NCBI GenBank assembly: GCA_936911875.1
Contig: CAKZGB010000008.1
Span: 62,001-126,000, forward strand
DNA: 64,000 nucleotides
Reading direction: 5' to 3'
Source: an uncultured Lysobacteraceae bacterium
Lineage (GTDB): Bacteria; Pseudomonadota; Gammaproteobacteria; Xanthomonadales; Xanthomonadaceae
Each line of letters starts with the position of its first letter. Positions within the stretch are counted from its first letter, which is position 1. Below, piece after piece: positions 53,823 to 61,150 of this stretch. The notes under the pieces are model-generated. The model made no database searches, was not told where the DNA came from, and saw only the letters and a program-made list of their open reading frames with translations. Position numbers and translations under genes: made by a program.

Positions 53823-54539
53823 CTACCAGGCCGGGCAACCGCCACGGGCCGGACACCACCGGCACTGCTTTTCACCGCGGCGCAGAAAACGCGACGCCCA
53901 CGTTTGGGCGTCCATCTTACCGGCGTGAATCAGCGCATCATGTGCCAACTGCGCGCCACGACGAATCGGCATCACCGCCGAATGCAATTGCGAACGCGTC
54001 AGCGCATAGGGTTGTACTTGCGTCGTCACTCGCGGCTGCACAATATGCAGATCGACATGCGAAATTTCGCGACCGACGCTTTCCAATGCGTGAGCAAAAC
54101 CGACGGCGTAGAGCGTCAGTTGCTTGTTGCGCATGGCGCTGACCGGGCCGCGTCCGAACTTGGCATCAATGATGTGCAGATGAGTGCCATCGAGACGGAC
54201 CGCATCGCAGGTGCCAAATGCCAGATGATGATCGAGCCCTAAGGGCGTGGCGTAATTGATCTTCTGCTCAATCAGCAGTTGTCCGCCCAGTGAACGCACA
54301 TGGTCCAGATAGGTCTGAACCCAATCGACATGTTCAGCCGTTACCGCAGAGCCCTGAAATAACACGCCCAATTTGGGATCGGCATCGTTGCGCAGACAAT
54401 GTTCCGCAAGCGTATGCAGCCGACTGCCCTCTTCGGCGGCGGCTGATTTGCGATCGGGAATGTCCTTGCAGAGATGAATGGTGCCCGGACAGGCGAGCCA
54501 ACGTTCGGCAGCACTCGCACTGAACAGTGAATGTTCCAT
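53823..54539 (-). CDS. DUF2800 / Cas4-like PD-(D/E)XK nuclease
   Basis: A 238-residue protein of the DUF2800 family, which is related to Cas4/RecB-type nucleases. FSASAAERWLACPGT at the N-terminus contains the first Cys, and FGTCDAVRLDGTHLHIIDAKFG supplies the D...DxK active-site pattern. A C-terminal CRWCPARGGC adds the other Cys, consistent with an Fe-S cluster. DUF2800 usually occurs in phage DNA-metabolism operons; here it stands alone among chromosomal genes. The ATG at 54539 gives the usual N-terminus. Confidence 0.85.
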   Translation of the reverse strand: MEHSLFSASAAERWLACPGTIHLCKDIPDRKSAAAEEGSRLHTLAEHCLRNDADPKLGVLFQGSAVTAEHVDWVQTYLDHVRSLGGQLLIEQKINYATPLGLDHHLAFGTCDAVRLDGTHLHIIDAKFGRGPVSAMRNKQLTLYAVGFAHALESVGREISHVDLHIVQPRVTTQVQPYALTRSQLHSAVMPIRRGAQLAHDALIHAGKMDAQTWASRFLRRGEKQCRWCPARGGCPAW

Positions 54540-54608
54540 CGACACATTGTAGCGAACCGCCACCGATCATGGGATCATCGAAGGCCAGTCCACACCGGAA
54601 TTGCTGCC

Positions 54609-55079
54609 ATGCGCATCGCCCTACTTGCTGCCACCGCCGCCATCGCCATGCTGACCTCGTGTTCGACCGGTCCGGTCCGTCGCGTCTCGGAGCCGGCAGC
54701 GAGCCTGCAGCAACTGCAAGTACGTCCGGATGGCAACTGGTCGGTTGATCTCCGTCTGCACAACTACAGCTCGATTCCGATGCACTTTAATCGCGTGCAG
54801 CTGCAAATGTCGGTCGATGGCCAGCCGGCCGCCAACTTCGACGCGGTGGCCAACCTGCAAATCGGCCCCGAGTCCCCTGACCTGATCAAACTCACGGTCA
54901 CGCCGACACTGGCGGGCAAGATTGCCGTAGCCGACAGCCTGACACGCAAAGTCATCTTCAATTTCAAGCTCGACGGAACAGTGATGGCGGCGCCTGAAAA
55001 GTCCGGTGAGCGGGCTTTCAAAATCAAATCGACCGGCTCACTGTCCCCCGCCCCGGGGCTGGACGGCGTTCTGCGCTGA
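54609..55079 (+). CDS. LEA type 2 family lipoprotein
   Basis: A 156-residue lipoprotein with lipobox LTSC (Cys18) and a single beta-sandwich-like domain resembling the LEA type 2/WHy family (NWSVDLRLHNYSSIPMHFNRVQLQMSVDG near residues 47-75). Family members occur in outer-membrane or stress contexts, but the role here is not known. It is preceded by a gap of about 70 bases from the divergent DUF2800 gene. Confidence 0.75.
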   Translation: MRIALLAATAAIAMLTSCSTGPVRRVSEPAASLQQLQVRPDGNWSVDLRLHNYSSIPMHFNRVQLQMSVDGQPAANFDAVANLQIGPESPDLIKLTVTPTLAGKIAVADSLTRKVIFNFKLDGTVMAAPEKSGERAFKIKSTGSLSPAPGLDGVLR

Positions 55080-55151
55080 TTCGGGTTTCAAACAACTGTT
55101 TTATTTCTAGGGCATACTGAAAGGCCATCCCAACACACGGAACTGCGCCCC

Positions 55152-56948
55152 ATGAGTACCTATCGCGTCAACCTTAAAGACATGCAATTCGTCTTGTTTG
55201 ATGTGCTCAAGGCAGATACCCAATTTGCAGCGCTCGGCCTGACCGATGCCAACCGCGAACTGATCTCTGCAGTACTCGAGGAATCTGCACGGTTCTGCGA
55301 AACCCAGTTGGCTCCACTCAATGCAGTCGGTGATCGCGAAGGCTGCACCTTTATTGCGGAAACCAACGATGTACGTACGCCGACCGGCTTTAAACAAGCC
55401 TATGAGCAGTACGTTGAGATGGGTTGGCCGAGTCTGGTGTCGCCGCCGGAATACGGTGGTCAAGGTCTGCCTGAAACCGTGGGCATGGCCGTCAAGGACA
55501 TGATCAACGCATCGAACCTGGCGTGGGGTAATTTCCCCCTGCTCTCGCACGGTGCCACCAATGCCATCGAACATCACGGCAACGACTGGCAGAAACAAGT
55601 GGTGCTGCCGCATCTGATCAACGGCTCGTGGACCGGCACGATGTGTCTGACCGAACCGCAATGCGGCACCGATCTGGGGCTGATCAAAACGCGCGCCGTT
55701 CCTAATAGCGACGACACTTATTCGATTACCGGCACCAAGATTTTCATTACGGCCGGCGAACACGATCTGGCCGAAAACATTATCCACCTGGTGTTGGCAA
55801 AGCTCCCTGATGCGCCCGAAGGCAGCAAGGGCATCTCCCTGTTCCTGGTACCGAAATTCAATATCGATGCCGAAGGCAATCTCGGCGATCGCAACAACGT
55901 CAAGTGCGGTTCGATTGAACACAAGATGGGCATCCATGGTTCGGCCACTTGCGTCATGAACTTTGACGACGCCAAGGGTTATCTCGTCGGCCAACCGAAT
56001 AAAGGCCTGATGGCCATGTTCACCATGATGAACTCAGCTCGCCTGGGCGTCGGTCTGCAAGGTCTCGGCTTGAGTGATCGCGCCACGCAAAACGCGCTGC
56101 GTTATGCACGTGAGCGTCTGCAGATGCGTGCCGCCAATCAGCCGACACGTCCGGACAAACCTGCCGATCCGATCATCGTGCACCCCGATGTGCGTCGCAT
56201 GCTGCTGACCAATAAGGCGCTGGTCGAAGGCGGTCGTATGCTGCTGTACAGCGCCGGCCTGCACGCCGATTCCGCCAGCCACGGTAGCGACGCGACAACC
56301 GCCGCCACCGACAATGCCGTCGTCGGTTACCTGACGCCGATCGCCAAAGCCTGCATGACCGAGTGGAGCATCGAGTGCACCTACAACGCCATGCAGTGTC
56401 TGGGCGGCCACGGGTACATCGCCGAACATGGCCTTGAACAACTCGCCCGCGACGCACGCATCACCACCTTGTACGAAGGCACCACCGGCATTCAAGCTCT
56501 CGACTTGCTAGGACGTAAAGTACTGCAACTCAAGGGCGAAGGCATGCAGGCGTTCGGCGCGCATCTGCTCAAACTGGTCACCGAATGCATGGCCGTGCCG
56601 CAATTGGCAGCCCATGCACAAGAGCTCGGCAAGGCAGCGCAGGAACTGCAGGAACTGACCTTGCACCTTGCTCAAGCCGTGCAGAAAGACGGCAACGAAG
56701 TGGGCGCCGCCGCGTACGACTACCTGATGTACTCAGGCTATGTTGTGCTGGGTTACTGGTGGTTGCGTGCAGCCAAGACCGTGCTCGATGGTGGCACTTC
56801 AGCGGATGCGGAATTTACTGCGGCCAAGCTGGAAACGGCCGACTTCTACTTCGCCCGTCTGTTCCCGCGGACGCGCACCCATGCGGCTGCAATTCGTAGC
56901 GGCGCGGCAACCCTGATGACCATGCCCGATGCGCATTTCGATGCCTGA
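55152..56948 (+). CDS. Acyl-CoA dehydrogenase (DmdC/FadE-like, C-terminal extended)
   Basis: FAD-dependent acyl-CoA dehydrogenase of 598 residues with a C-terminal extension as in 3-methylmercaptopropionyl-CoA dehydrogenase-like proteins. Seen are the ITGTKIFIT flavin segment, the CLTEPQCGTDL substrate segment, the QCLGGHGYIAEHGLEQLARDARI region, and the catalytic Glu in TLYEGTTGIQALDL. Chain-length preference cannot be read. The gene stands alone, so a role in beta-oxidation is inferred from the family. Confidence 0.92.
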   Translation: MSTYRVNLKDMQFVLFDVLKADTQFAALGLTDANRELISAVLEESARFCETQLAPLNAVGDREGCTFIAETNDVRTPTGFKQAYEQYVEMGWPSLVSPPEYGGQGLPETVGMAVKDMINASNLAWGNFPLLSHGATNAIEHHGNDWQKQVVLPHLINGSWTGTMCLTEPQCGTDLGLIKTRAVPNSDDTYSITGTKIFITAGEHDLAENIIHLVLAKLPDAPEGSKGISLFLVPKFNIDAEGNLGDRNNVKCGSIEHKMGIHGSATCVMNFDDAKGYLVGQPNKGLMAMFTMMNSARLGVGLQGLGLSDRATQNALRYARERLQMRAANQPTRPDKPADPIIVHPDVRRMLLTNKALVEGGRMLLYSAGLHADSASHGSDATTAATDNAVVGYLTPIAKACMTEWSIECTYNAMQCLGGHGYIAEHGLEQLARDARITTLYEGTTGIQALDLLGRKVLQLKGEGMQAFGAHLLKLVTECMAVPQLAAHAQELGKAAQELQELTLHLAQAVQKDGNEVGAAAYDYLMYSGYVVLGYWWLRAAKTVLDGGTSADAEFTAAKLETADFYFARLFPRTRTHAAAIRSGAATLMTMPDAHFDA

Positions 56949-56982
56949 TCGGCGTTACACGATTCTGTAAAAAAAGTCGTGC

Positions 56983-56988
56983 TATAGT
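56983..56988 (+). promoter_or_regulatory. -10 box of the HNH gene
   Basis: TATAGT ends 6 bases before the ATG at 56995, so transcription should begin at or within a base or two of the start codon. There is no purine-rich ribosome site between them. No strong -35 is seen at the usual distance. Confidence 0.45.
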
Positions 56989-56994
56989 CGGCCC

Positions 56995-57690
56995 ATGGAG
57001 ACCGACTACGCAAGACTGCGTGACGAACCCTCCGGAACGCCGAGTTCGAACTCGGCACCGGACTTCGGTCTCGACGCCGCCGAATTTGGCGAGACTGTCC
57101 ATCCTTCCAACACTCGTCGTACGCCGCAACTGCTGGCGCTCGATGCTCACGGCCGCGTGTTGAACTGGATCAACTGGCAGGACGCCGCATGCCTTTACTC
57201 GCGCGAAGCGATCGCATGGACCTTGGGTGATCCGTGCATTGAACTGCGCGGCGGCATCTCAAGGGAGCATGGCGAACGCAGCACCCTGGCACTGCATCCG
57301 ATCATTGCCTCGCGCGGTCACGTTCGCGCTAAAGGTTGGGATCCGACTCCTAATCTCACCAACACCGCGCTGTTCGCACGCGACTCGCAGCTGTGCATGT
57401 ACTGCGGCGAGCACAAGCCTCGCGGCCAGCTCACGCGTGACCATGTGCATCCGGTCTCTAAGGGCGGTCTGGATATCTGGGAGAACGTCGTCGCGGCTTG
57501 CATTCACTGCAATTCGCGCAAGGGCAACCGCACGCCGGCGCAAGCCCACATGCCCTTGCTGGCCATTCCGTATCGGCCCTCGTGGGTTGAGCACCTGATC
57601 CTGTCCAATCGCAATATTCTGGCCGATCAGATGGAGTTTCTCAGGGCGCAATTGCCCAAGGATGCCCGACTCCGCCAGCTGCTGGCCTGA
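56995..57690 (+). CDS. HNH endonuclease family protein
   Basis: A 231-residue protein with a C-terminal HNH domain: CMYC at residues 134-137, DHVHPVSKGGLDIWENVVAAC from 149, and CIHCNSRKGNRTP. The zinc is held by four Cys (134, 137, 169, 172) and catalysis would use Asp149/His150 and His171 with Asn173. The N-terminal half (about residues 45-110, LLALDAHGRVLNWINWQDAACLYSREAIAW) is typical of a widespread chromosomal HNH family. Substrate unknown. The start has a -10 box directly before it. Confidence 0.9.
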   Translation: METDYARLRDEPSGTPSSNSAPDFGLDAAEFGETVHPSNTRRTPQLLALDAHGRVLNWINWQDAACLYSREAIAWTLGDPCIELRGGISREHGERSTLALHPIIASRGHVRAKGWDPTPNLTNTALFARDSQLCMYCGEHKPRGQLTRDHVHPVSKGGLDIWENVVAACIHCNSRKGNRTPAQAHMPLLAIPYRPSWVEHLILSNRNILADQMEFLRAQLPKDARLRQLLA

Positions 57691-57737
57691 GGCCCGCACA
57701 CCGCAAGCGCGGTGGCGTTTCACGCTAAAATGGGTGA

Positions 57738-59645
57738 GTGAACGCTAACTCCGCACCAATGATCGATTCCGAACTGTTTCCGCGTCTGTCGCGCATCCAA
57801 GTACCCTCTGATTTGCGCCAAGTCCCCGAGGACGAATTGCCGGAAGTCGCTGCGGAACTGCGCCGCTATCTGATTCAGGAGGTCTCCAAAGTCGGTGGCC
57901 ACTTTGGCGCGGGCCTGGGCGTTATTGAATTGACGGTTGCCTTGCATTGGCTGTTCGACACGCCAAATGACCGCCTGGTCTGGGACGTCGGCCATCAGAC
58001 CTATCCGCACAAGATCCTGACCGGGCGTCGCGATACCATCGCCACGGTCAAGCAGAAAGATGGCGTCGCACCGTTTCCGAAGCGCGAGGAATCCGAGTAC
58101 GACACCTTTGGCGTCGGCCACTCCTCCACTTCGATCTCCGCAGCGCTGGGCATGGCGATTGCGCTGCAGGCGCAGAACGATCCGCGCCATGTCGTGGCCA
58201 TCATTGGCGACGGTGCGATGACGGGCGGTATGGCCTTCGAAGCGTTGGCACATGGTGGTGGTTTGGCCGATGATCCCGAACGGCAGGAACCGAACCTGCT
58301 GGTGATTCTCAACGACAACCAGATGTCGATCTCCGAGAACGTCGGTGGTGTGACCAAGATGCTGGGCAAGCTCACGAGCTCGGTCACGCTCAACAAGATT
58401 CGTGATGGTGCCAAGCAACTGCTCGGTGACAAGCACACGGGGCCGGCCAAGGTTGTCAAACGCTGGGAAGAACATTGGAAGGGCACGTTCCTGCCTTCGA
58501 CCATGTTTGAACAGATGGGCTTTCATTACACGGGACCGATTGACGGTCACGACCTGCCGGCGCTGCTGAAAGCACTGAAATTACTGAAGGATCGTAAGGG
58601 TCCGCAGGTGTTGCACCTGATGACCACCAAGGGCAAGGGCTATGAGCTCGCCGAGGGTGATCAGATCGGTTATCACGCCGTGTCGCCATTTGATCCGGCG
58701 CAAGGCATGGTGGCTCAGGTGGGTGCCGTCAAAAAGCCAACGTATACCGATGTGTTCGGCGATTGGATCTGCGACATGGCCAAGGCCGATTCCAAACTGA
58801 TCGGCATCACGCCGGCGATGCGCGAGGGCTCCGGCCTGGTGCGTTTCAGCAAGGAATATCCGCAACGCTATTACGATGTCGCGATTGCCGAGCAGCACGC
58901 GGTGACTTTGGCCGCCGGTATGGCGTGCGAAGGCATGAAGCCTGTCGTCGCGATCTACTCGACCTTCCTGCAACGCGGCTACGATCAGCTCGTGCACGAT
59001 GTCGCGATTCAGAACCTTGATGTGATGTTTGCGATTGACCGCGCCGGTGTTGTGGGCCCCGATGGGGCGACGCATGCGGGCAATCTCGATATCTCCTTCC
59101 TGCGTTGCGTGCCGAACATGGTACTGGCCGTGCCGTCGGACGAGAACGAGTGCCGTCAGTTGCTGACCACCTGTTACCGGTACGAAGGCCCTACCGCCGT
59201 GCGTTATCCGCGCGGTACCGGCCCCGGTGTTACGGTATCGGAATCGCTCGATACTTTGCCGGTTGGCAAGGGCGAGATTCGCCGTCAGGGACAGGACATT
59301 GCGCTGCTGGTATTCGGCACGCCACTCGCCGCCGCCCTGCAAGTGGCCGAAGAATGTAACGCCACCGTCGCCAACCTGCGCTTCGCCAAGCCGTTAGATC
59401 GCGATCTGATTCTGGATCTGGCCGCCAAGCATCGCGTGCTGGTCACGATCGAAGACAACGTCGTGGCCGGCGGTGCCGGTTCCGGTGTGGCCGAACTGCT
59501 GAGCGCACAGGGCGTCGGCACGCGCGTCGTGCATCTGGGTCTGCCCGATGCGTTCCAGCATCACGGCACGCGCGAACAGCTCCTTTCCGAAGCCGGCATC
59601 GACGCCGACGGCATCCGTAAGGCGCTGACTCCCCTGCTCGCTTAA
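57738..59645 (+). CDS. dxs: 1-deoxy-D-xylulose-5-phosphate synthase
   Basis: First enzyme of the methylerythritol phosphate isoprenoid pathway, condensing pyruvate and glyceraldehyde 3-phosphate with TPP. The TPP motif GDGAMTGGMAFEAL...LVILNDN is near residue 160; DGHDLPALLKALK and the transketolase C-terminal half with HAVTLAAGMA follow. Length is 635 residues. The GTG at 57738 is annotated, with an ATG at 57759 as an alternative. A TAAAAT box (57726-57731) ends 6 bases before the GTG. It is convergent with and slightly overlaps the HAD gene. Confidence 0.95.
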   Translation: MNANSAPMIDSELFPRLSRIQVPSDLRQVPEDELPEVAAELRRYLIQEVSKVGGHFGAGLGVIELTVALHWLFDTPNDRLVWDVGHQTYPHKILTGRRDTIATVKQKDGVAPFPKREESEYDTFGVGHSSTSISAALGMAIALQAQNDPRHVVAIIGDGAMTGGMAFEALAHGGGLADDPERQEPNLLVILNDNQMSISENVGGVTKMLGKLTSSVTLNKIRDGAKQLLGDKHTGPAKVVKRWEEHWKGTFLPSTMFEQMGFHYTGPIDGHDLPALLKALKLLKDRKGPQVLHLMTTKGKGYELAEGDQIGYHAVSPFDPAQGMVAQVGAVKKPTYTDVFGDWICDMAKADSKLIGITPAMREGSGLVRFSKEYPQRYYDVAIAEQHAVTLAAGMACEGMKPVVAIYSTFLQRGYDQLVHDVAIQNLDVMFAIDRAGVVGPDGATHAGNLDISFLRCVPNMVLAVPSDENECRQLLTTCYRYEGPTAVRYPRGTGPGVTVSESLDTLPVGKGEIRRQGQDIALLVFGTPLAAALQVAEECNATVANLRFAKPLDRDLILDLAAKHRVLVTIEDNVVAGGAGSGVAELLSAQGVGTRVVHLGLPDAFQHHGTREQLLSEAGIDADGIRKALTPLLA

Positions 59646-60523
59646 TAGGCGCAGCGTCCGGCCTGCAGTTCTTCGTAGCGGCCGGGGAACACTTCCTTGA
59701 GATAACTGCGGCTTCGGTCGTAGTCACTCTCCGCCTGCTCAGCCAGCTGCGGATTGATCGGTTGCGGCTTGTCGATCCGGATGTAGTGAAAGCCCTGATA
59801 CGGCACGCGCGCCGCGGCCAATGCGTTACGCATGTTGTCGATGTTGGCTTTGCCGTCATCGACCAGTACGACGCGATCAAAACGGTCACGCAAATTCAGA
59901 CGATCAAGCAGATGAAGCAGCATCACGCCCTTGTCCTGACCCGAAGTCATAAAGACGCCGTGGTAGTAGCTAAGGGTTGCATGTCGCGCGCCATCGGCAC
60001 TCTTCCATTCCCAGATGCTGCCTTCGGAATTTCCGTTTAGGGCGCTCGGAAAGTTGTAGCCGTTGCGCTGCAGTTCGCGCTCGGTAGCGCCGCGGTAATT
60101 GCCACTGCGCGAGGTCAGAAACAGCTTGGGCTGCGAGACGGCGTTGAAGATGGCGGGCGCATCGGCTTGCGTCGGCTTCATAGTCTGCGCTTCGTAACTG
60201 AGTGCAATGTAATCGAACTTGCATTTGACCTGTTGCTCGTTCGGCAGGTCTTTCGCCTTTTGCCATTCGTACCAGTAATCGGATCCGAAAAACTGCTCGG
60301 CCGTCAGCACGGTGTCATCGATATCAAACACGAACAGGGTTCGCTGATCCTGCTTCGCTGCAAAGTCAGCGACTGCCGTTAGGTCATCGATATCGGTGAC
60401 CACTGAGACCGGCATCACTGTCGAAGGCTGCACGGGCGCCGTCGGCGCTTGTTGCGGGACGCTGACACACGCCGTCAGCATCAGACCGGCGAGAAGCACA
60501 GGCACCAATTGAGAAGGTTTCAT
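59642..60523 (-). CDS. HAD superfamily DUF2608 lipoprotein
   Basis: A 293-residue lipoprotein (LTAC) of the DUF2608/HAD family. The catalytic DxDxT motif is DIDDTVL near residue 69, with later LFLTSRSG and VLVDDGKANIDNM segments in the positions of motifs II-III and IV. It would be a periplasmic phosphatase; the substrate is unknown. The ATG at 60523 begins the lipoprotein signal; an upstream frame to 60574 was not chosen. It overlaps the convergent dxs end by 4 bp. Confidence 0.88.
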   Translation of the reverse strand: MKPSQLVPVLLAGLMLTACVSVPQQAPTAPVQPSTVMPVSVVTDIDDLTAVADFAAKQDQRTLFVFDIDDTVLTAEQFFGSDYWYEWQKAKDLPNEQQVKCKFDYIALSYEAQTMKPTQADAPAIFNAVSQPKLFLTSRSGNYRGATERELQRNGYNFPSALNGNSEGSIWEWKSADGARHATLSYYHGVFMTSGQDKGVMLLHLLDRLNLRDRFDRVVLVDDGKANIDNMRNALAAARVPYQGFHYIRIDKPQPINPQLAEQAESDYDRSRSYLKEVFPGRYEELQAGRCAY

Positions 60524-60634
60524 TGCAATAGGATAGGCGTACGGAAGCTGCCGATAAAGGGCTCGGCATTGCAATGTTTAAATGGGTGCCCCTGCAACTC
60601 CGGTATGGCCTTGATTCGTCGAGTCAGTTGGGCT

Positions 60635-60663
60635 TTGTGTAACGGAGTCTGAACATCAATATT
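60635..60663 (+). promoter_or_regulatory. Candidate promoter of the structured RNA
   Basis: TTGTGT (60635-60640) and AATATT (60658-60663) have a 17-bp spacer and would start transcription at about 60670, directly before the folded region. Confidence 0.4.
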
Positions 60664-60667
60664 GGAG

Positions 60668-60780
60668 CCCGTCACTGTCCTGCGATATTCTGCGCTCTAG
60701 GCGGTAACGCCGTCTGCCAAACCCCCTTCCCCCGGGCCTGAGTACCTGGGATCACGTTGGGGGTTTTGCTTTGGCTGAAA
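60668..60780 (+). ncRNA. Candidate structured RNA
   Basis: The region folds into a GGCG-GTAA-CGCC tetraloop hairpin (60700-60711) and a long composite hairpin: GCCAAA (60716-60721) pairs with TTTGGC (60770-60775), CCCCC (60722-60726) with GGGGG (60759-60763), and CCCGGG (60731-60736) with CCTGGG (60745-60750), one pair being G-U. A promoter-like element precedes it and TTTT follows the GGGGG. It might be a small RNA or part of a transcription terminator. 6S RNA was considered but its 3' arm could not be found. Confidence 0.35.
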
Positions 60781-60936
60781 CAAGTCCTAAGGCAGATTCC
60801 CTTGACGATCCTCCGCCATCAATACGCGAACCCTGCTCAACTCGCCTTTGGAGTCGCCCCTGCGGATCCGCGGCGATACGATGCCTTCCGACGCATCTTT
60901 TTCATTGCAGCCAAGGCTCAGGCCGTAACGCCCGTA

Positions 60937-60967
60937 AAATAATAGATGAAACGGGAAATAATAGATG
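60937..60967. repeat. 12-bp direct repeat
   Basis: AAATAATAGATG occurs at 60937-60948 and 60956-60967, a 19-bp period. It lies about 50 bases from the element boundary and could be integrase- or regulator-related, or chance. Confidence 0.5.
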
Positions 60968-61017
60968 GGGCCGAATCTGAACAGATCGCCGAAACCCTTT
61001 GTTTTTCAGTGCTAAAT

Positions 61018-61062
61018 TGGTCGGGACGGCCGGATTTGAACCGACGACCACTTGTCCCCCAG
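61018..61062 (-). other. attL-type 3' fragment of tRNA-Pro(GGG)
   Basis: On the minus strand this reads as the 3' half of a tRNA from the anticodon loop on: CTGGGGG loop (anticodon GGG), ACAAG, TGGTC, T arm GTCGG-TTCAAAT-CCGGC, then CGTCCCG-A-CCA. The 5' half (D arm and the CTTGT anticodon-stem strand) is absent at 61063 and beyond. A 3' fragment beside an integrase gene is the usual mark left at one end of an element inserted in a tRNA gene, so the intact tRNA-Pro should lie at the other end. Confidence 0.85.
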
Positions 61063-61150
61063 TGTAGCGGAATGATCAGTCGATTCAATCACTTAGCGGC
61101 GTGGAATTTATCCACACCCCGCACTGAAACGGCTCAACCAAGCGGCTCTA

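Larger units (their letters stand above)
60524..61150. other. Gap with no convincing gene between HAD gene and integrase
   Basis: A 627-bp stretch with no supported protein. Short open frames (for example 60757-60942) lack similarity and ribosome sites. It holds a promoter-plus-structured-RNA candidate (60635-60780), a 12-bp direct repeat (60937/60956), and the tRNA-Pro fragment that marks the element boundary (61018-61062). The left part is chromosomal flank; the element begins at about 61063. Confidence 0.6.

Noticed and set aside
60668..60860. 6S RNA (ssrS)
   Set aside because: The start (GTCCTGCGATATTCTGCG) looked a little like the 5' arm of 6S RNA, but no complementary 3' arm was found at the expected distance, so the assignment is not supported.
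60757..60942. Short frames in the gap after the HAD gene, considered as 5-formyl-THF cyclo-ligase or a small protein
   Set aside because: No similarity to the cyclo-ligase N-terminus and no ribosome site; they lie over the structured RNA candidate.
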